Of a stretch of 50,973 bases of DNA, positions 45,500-50,973 are shown piece by piece. Source of the DNA: Ophiosphaerella korrae (Eukaryota > Ascomycota > Dothideomycetes > Pleosporales > Phaeosphaeriaceae); the NCBI GenBank assembly GCA_028456385.1, contig JALNQF010000299.1, forward strand, positions 1 through 50,973, given 5' to 3'. Within the stretch, counting starts at the first letter, position 1. Every line of letters starts with the position of its first letter. The notes below the pieces were generated by a model. That model did no database searches. It was not told the origin of the DNA and saw nothing but the letters and a program-made list of their open reading frames with translations. Position numbers and translations under genes: made by a program.

Positions 45500-46321
45500 A
45501 TGTTGTCTAATCATATTCGGACTGGGTGGTCAGCGGAGCCCATTACTCGACTCTCTCTCCAAAGGTTTCCCGTATGGCTTCCACCCAACATTCCAAATCG
45601 AGATGAATGGGTTACAACTCTGAAATCACGATCGCTTGATGTTGTTAGCAACAAAGCTCCCTTCGCGTTTAGCGTGGTGTTCAACAATGGCAGAGAATAC
45701 CAGATACTGCTTGCATCAGGCGAGGAGGTCGTCAATTTGCCCAGCACACCTCAAAATCAGACCAATTTCGGTCACTTTGGCAACCTTCTGGAGCACTTAG
45801 CTCGATTTCAGCTGGTTAGGGATCTCGGCAACGAGTTACTGGTGGATTCTTTCCGGGAGTCCTACGATGTCTACATACGAAGTGACGGTAAGGATTACAG
45901 CTCGGGCGTCCAGCTAGAAGTGAAACATGGCGCTATGGCAGAGTTAATTTTAGAAAATCGAGGCGAAAAAGCGCTTTATGCGTTTATATTCAACCTCAGT
46001 CCTTCTTGGCAGGTTGAAAATCTGAATAAGGAGACCTACTCAGTAGTGACACCACGGAACGATAGTAGACGACTCAGAGAAACAAGACTCCTAAAACTAC
46101 GAATGAGAGTTCCAGAGAGTATGAGAAAGCAAGGGCACCGCTCGTGCAAGGATATCGTCAAAGTCATTGTTACCTCGCGGCCTACGTCACTCGACCTGCT
46201 GGAATTGCCGAGACTAGGGGAGCCGGCTAGAGAAAGCAAACCTTACAGGACAGACCAAGTGAGCGAGGGGCCAGAGTACTGGGCCGCGATAAATTTCTCT
46301 ATAAGTACTTCTTTAGGATAG
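45500..46321 (+). pseudogene. C-terminal domain of the caspase-like gene, cut off
   Basis: It is in frame with the caspase-like domain, directly after the TAG at 45497-45499, and ends at its own stop at 46319-46321. It reads RTGWSAEPITRLSLQRFPVW, AFSVVFNNGREYQILLASGE and YAFIFNLSPSWQVENL, the beta-rich domain that follows the protease in longer fungal C14 proteins. No other lesion occurs in 273 codons. Read through, the protein would be about 640 residues. Confidence 0.72.
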
Positions 46322-46371
46322 GAAGCAACGACTAAGATATGTTGAACCCCTAAATAGCAAACCTAATAACA

Positions 46372-49300
46372 TTAAACGCCAAAGTGGACATATGGAGCCC
46401 ATGGTGCAATGCCTGCGTCAACTGCGCTTACGTCTCTCAATGGAACCTTCTTTAGTTCCTCGCTACTCTTACTTCTCGGAAACATTTGTTCTGGTGTCAA
46501 GGATCCGTCTTCAGTGTCAAGCGCCTCCTCGAGGCACCGCTCTCGAATAATGCGCGATGCGTGGTGGAGCCCGCGGCAGACCGACTCATCCGTCATAGCG
46601 CCATCCTTCAACCCTTCGTACATAATCCTCGCCATATCGATACAGAGCTCATCCTTAACCTCCCACAGTGTGCCTACCACATGGCGGAACCCGGCCAGCT
46701 GAAACGCACTCATCAAGTGAATGCTCTCATCAACAGATCTGTCATCCCTGATGCGGCCTGTCCCGCAGGCTGAGAGGTAAGCAAGGAACGGCGAACTTTC
46801 CAAGAGGTTCATCTTAAGGAGCTCAGCAACTCTGAAAGTACCGTCTTGTAAGATTAAGCGGCTATTGGACGCATCATACTCATCTGTAGCGCCGTGACCG
46901 GCAAAGTGGAATATCTTGCAGTCCCGCAAGTGCAACTCGACGTCTTGCTTGCGGTATCCTGGTTCGATAGGCTGGAGCGCCATCGAGATGCAGAGGTCCC
47001 GTACCATAGTTACCTCTTTAGTTGCAAAGGGGAGTGCATAGTTGCCTGGAGTGTGCTCTATGGCGACAAGGAGTGCTTGGGCAGAAGTAGCAGCTTCGAG
47101 CCGTCGCCGGCGGCCGTGTATAATGGTCCTTATTGAGGAGGCGTAAGAAGACATGACCCTATCGAGCACCGTTTCGGTGGACCGCGTACTGTGGTAGCCC
47201 GCAGCATGGAGAGGAAATTTGCTCAGCGGCCCCGTGGGAATCCACCAAACATGGGGCCAGCTATCGTCAGAGCCGGGAGGGTGGGTGAAGCCCAGGGCGT
47301 CAAGAACCTGCTGTGTCACGTTGTCCCAAAGCCATTCGAGAACTTCATAGCTTCCTAGGTCACCTCCCAACGCCTTCTCTTCGATCTCTTCGATCGACAG
47401 TTGGGTCAAAGCTGATGCCCTAATTTGATGCGACTCGATCAGCAGGGCATCGCACCGATACTTGCTCACATTGATGATGACAATAGGCCCGCATTGAGCC
47501 GCAATTTTGATTTCTGTCTCGCTAGGCGGGAGCAAAAAGTCGGCAAACCCCGGTAACTTTTGAATCTTGGCAACTAGCTTGTCAAACTCCTTTCTTGCCT
47601 CGTAGCGCCGGTGAGCTTGAGCTTGCCCAAGCGTCTTGAGGTTTCCGCTCACAATTTGCGGGTTCTGAGTGAAGGCCATCTCCAGCTCATCTCGGAGACG
47701 CATGAACTGCTCCGCCAGCTTGCGATCCCTATCCTGCAGGTTCAGAATATCGGCCCGCAACTCTTCTAATGATGCCCCAAGCACACCTCGGCCCTGCTCG
47801 AGGAGGCTTAATGCGACCAGTGGCGTCTGATCTGCCTGCAACGCTGCCGCGGCAGCATCAGAGGCAATGCCAACCACTTGGCCCAGTGCATGTTGTCTAT
47901 CCGAGTTTTGGAGCGAGCGTGATGACAGCTCAGGTATAAGGCCGACGGTGAGGCTTGCGGCTTCATAGGCTGTCTTCCAGTCTGGAGCGCAGTGGAGGAG
48001 GCTTCTGCCAGCCCATATACGGCTGAGAGTATAAGCATTTGCCTGGTTCAATGCTAATTGATAGTAGGCGATGGCGTTTTGGCGATCCTCTATCGCTCCT
48101 GTCCTTGTGTATCGGACGTTGAGTTGGTCTCCAAGATTACCCAACATCGCTGACCCTTCTGGGTAACCCTGTGGCATTTCCTCAACGGCTTGTTGTATAT
48201 ATTTTATGGCTTCTTCTAGATCGGGCATGCTACCTGTCTTCAGATACAGATTACTGAGCTCATCTCCAAGGTTATTCAATATCCCCACCCGGGATTGATG
48301 GCCATCGGGAGTTACATGGACTGCTTGCCGTGCAACTTGAATAGCCTTCTCTAGATCGTCTGTTGATTGTGTTTCTGAGTACCTCTGCCCAAGTAATGTT
48401 GCCAAGACGTTCCACTGTTCTATCCGGTCTGGTTCGCCCTCTCGGCTTAAATCAAGTCCTTGTCTTGTAACTTGAATAGCTTCATCGAGGTCCTCTTTAG
48501 ATTTCTTTCTTGAATATCGACTACCGAGATGATTTCCGAGGCTGGTTAATAATGCTACCAAGCTTGGATGGTTTTTTGGCATAGCATCAGTTACTCGGCG
48601 TATCATATGGATGGCTTCTTCGAGGTCAGTTATCGCTCCAATCCTTGAATATCGATCGCCTAGTTGAGCCGCAAGATTATTTACATAGATAGGCAAGTTT
48701 GGATGGCCTTCTGGGACTGAATCGACTGCCTGTTGTACATATTGTATAGCTTCATTAAGGTCAGTTATAGCTCCCGTCCTAAAGTACCGTTCGCCGATTT
48801 GAACTCCTAAATTGTTCAAGCATTCTCCCTGGTCTGGATCGTTTTCTGGCATTATACGAACCGCTCGCCTCAACAATCGAATGGCTTCCTCAAGGCCATC
48901 CATAGCTCCTGTTCTTAGGTATCGAGTGCCAAGGTGCGAACCAAGGTTCTGTAGAAGCATTGCCTTGCGTGGGTGGCCGATCGGCGTTATATCCACTGCT
49001 CGCCGCGTATATTGAATAGCCTCTTCGATGCTGGCCATTTCCCCAGTCCTTGAATACTGGTCACCATGTCGGGCTCCAAGGTTGGTCAATAAACCTGGAT
49101 AGTCTGGGTGGTCATCCGGCGCTACTTCAAGCGCTTTCTCCCCAAGTTGAATTGCTTCTTCAAGGTCAGATACGTCTCTTGTGATCGAATATCTATGACT
49201 TAGTTGCAATCCAAGCTCATTCATTCTCGATACCCAATCCGTGCAATCATCTGGAGTCATACCAACTGCTTGCCTTGTAATCTGAATAGCTTCTTCGAGG

Positions 49301-50494
49301 TCGGCTAGGACTCCTGTTTTCGAAGATTTTAAAAAAAGTAGCTTTCCAAGGTTATACAAAACTCCAGATTGCTCCAGAAAGTTGCTCGATTGTAGACCGG
49401 CTGCTTGCCTCACGACTTCCATGGCTTCTTCTAGGTCCTCTGCTACACTAGTCCTTCGATATCGCTCGCCAACTCGGATCCCAAGTTCGTTCAGAAACGC
49501 CCCTCGTTCTGGATGACCTCCATTAGTATTTTCTATGACTTGCCTGGCTATATAAATGGCTTCATCAAGTTCGGCAATCGCTTCCGTTCTCATATATTGG
49601 TCGAAGATAGCATGCCCAAGTCCACGCAATAACTCCACCCGCTCAGGATGGCCTTCAGGCGTTAAATCGAGTTTTTGTCGAATAAACTCAACAATCTCTT
49701 CAGGACTGATGTCGATTTCCTGTTCCGATAGGTCTTCCCAAAGGCTATCTGAATCATAATCACCACCGTCGTTATCTCTATCAGTCTGGTGTCTCATTAG
49801 CACATAGTTTTTAATAGTTACTAGATGTTCATACCATAGCGCTAGATTCGGCAAAGAAACCGTAGTCACTCTGTCTCGCAATAGTCTCCTCATCGCCATA
49901 CGGTTTGAGCGATTTGGGCGATTTGGGAGACTTGGCAAAAGCCCATATAGGATCGCGTTGCAACGCTAGGCCATGTACCGCATTTCGAAGTCTTGTGATA
50001 TCTATGGGTTTTGGTGAATGCCTACGTGGCGCATGAGAAATATACGAGATATGGAGATAGATGAAAATTGCGACTTACACAGTATTGTCTCCTGGAAAAT
50101 CTATAGATGATCGTATTTCCTTCAGACTATCCAACGCATCGTTCAAATATGATCTCATTGTTCCAGAGAGAAAGGCATCGTTACGCTCAACCTCTTCCAG
50201 AAGCCTAGCGAAAATAATCTTTTCGTCGGACTCGCCTTTCGGGGCTCCGCTTACGGAAGTACTGCTGATGTTCACTGTTGGGATGGTAATTCCATTTCTC
50301 ATCTGTCTCAGACTGAGGACAATATCGTGTATTTGAACTGCGGTTTCCGTGTCTTTCCACGCCCAACCAGTATGCTTCGTGACTGCATCATTGAGCGACC
50401 TCTCGACAAGGCTGAAGAGATTATCCAGCGACACCCGGGTCTTCGGTTCGGGTGTGTGATGTGTCAAGGGCCCATCGGATTCAAAGTCTGCCAT
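46372..50494 (-). CDS. TPR-CHAT cysteine protease
   Basis: Exons 50494-50079, 50021-49835 and 49785-46372 (introns 57 and 49 nt; GTAAGT..GTAG and GTATGA..CAG with a GCTAATG branch) give 1338 residues. Exon 3 stays open to 49938, but its own first ATG (MAMRR) gives an implausible leader, while the spliced frame yields DITRLRNAVHGLALQRDPIW. Residues 1-200 are helical and unrecognised. Residues about 245-800 hold twelve TPR units of about 45 residues with the repeating pattern LG..LG.RY.RTG...DLEEAI...R.AV. A helical linker follows, then a CHAT domain at about 1010-1320 with catalytic His1165 in HFAGHG and Cys1208 in LSACGTG. CHAT is a caspase/separase-clan protease domain. In bacteria and fungi TPR-CHAT proteins cleave partners such as gasdermins in cell death; no gasdermin is seen here. 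Intact, unlike its convergent caspase-like neighbour. Confidence 0.87.
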
Positions 50495-50973
50495 TATTTC
50501 ATCGTCTTGAAATGTGGCTATGTTCTTGAATTGGGATGGATATACTGTAGAAGAACAGTGCACAAAAATTGGAGGAACAAGGCTGTAGCTGGTCGGAGAT
50601 GGATTGGGACTGAGTTGCAATTTACCAAGTCGAGTTGTCGGGTCTAGCAAGGCTGTCTGATTAGCTTTCAGTCATAGCTCGCTTAATTTTGGTATTTGGG
50701 GGAAAGTATGTGAAGGACTGGAACCGGGTCGGGCACGTTGGGTGGGCTCCATGGCTGATCAAGCTAAAGCAAGATGAGCAGGTTTGGTGGGGTGGCCCAT
50801 GTGGTGATTCGGCCGACCCAAAATGTGTTCTCTGCCTCGTTACTACTAACCATTTCCGGTACTTTCGGGACCTCGTTGACGTGGCAGGCTGCATGTCGAG
50901 GCAGCAGGTCAACTGACTATGGATTTGCCTCGGTTGAGATGGCGCCAAACCACAACAGGCATATTAACCGCTT
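50495..50973. other. Upstream region of the TPR-CHAT gene
   Basis: It should contain the TPR-CHAT promoter and 5' leader. The minus frame stays open to 50650 but without an ATG before 50494. The plus frame 50689-50916 is Trp/Gly-rich with no family motif and is not called. Confidence 0.5.

Noticed and set aside
49786..49938. Single-exon start of the TPR-CHAT gene
   Set aside because: It begins with a non-ATG codon or a late ATG and reads through a good GTATGA..CAG intron. The spliced upstream exons give a more coherent protein.
1..50973. CRISPR arrays, operons, rRNA genes
   Set aside because: The DNA is eukaryotic; no regularly spaced repeats or rRNA-like sequence were seen.

Overview
The window is nuclear DNA of a filamentous ascomycete (Pezizomycotina; the Rgt1-like and copper-fist proteins look Dothideomycete-like, a weak inference). 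The evidence is many short introns (about 43-111 nt) with GT..AG borders and CTAAY/CTGAY branch sites, fungus-specific families (HET, Zn2Cys6, copper fist, hybrid histidine kinase, TPR-CHAT, DUF6594), and TA-rich, CpG-poor repeat relics whose copies differ almost only by transitions, as expected after repeat-induced point mutation (RIP). No tools were run. Splice models come from reading frames, splice consensus and remembered family motifs.

Layout: 1-900 holds TE relics. 968-5867 (-) is a 13-exon gene joining a SERAC1-like alpha/beta hydrolase to fungal ubiquitin-fusion modules, including one complete 76-residue ubiquitin. 6848-8485 (-) is a broken HET gene. 10550-12734 (+) is a decayed membrane-protein gene. 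12735-20330 is gene-poor with one TPR relic. 20331-27028 is a well-kept island with a copper-fist regulator (-) and an Rgt1-like Zn2Cys6 regulator (+), divergent across 2.7 kb. 28364-29965 is a non-autonomous Harbinger-like element carrying other repeats. 31280-33786 (+) is a decayed Zn2Cys6 gene. 35003-38065 (-) is an intact hybrid histidine kinase. 39730-41575 (+) is a broken APH-family kinase gene. 42395-43270 (-) is a DUF6594 gene with one TAG. 43751-44105 (+) is a 79-residue protein. 44399-46321 (+) is a caspase-like gene with one TAG. 46372-50494 (-) is a large TPR-CHAT protease with two 5' exons.

Taken together, the accessory DNA is rich in families linked in fungi to non-self recognition and regulated cell death: HET, SERAC1-like hydrolase, caspase-like C14 and CHAT. 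Two clan-CD cysteine proteases, caspase-like and CHAT, lie tail to tail 50 bp apart, and a hydrolase-ubiquitin fusion lies at the other end. Many of these genes are broken while the fusion and the TPR-CHAT gene are intact, which suggests fast turnover. The strongest candidate for an undescribed system is the hydrolase-ubiquitin fusion, whose internal ubiquitin ends in LRGG followed directly by another ubiquitin-like domain, so it could be a substrate for deubiquitinase cleavage.
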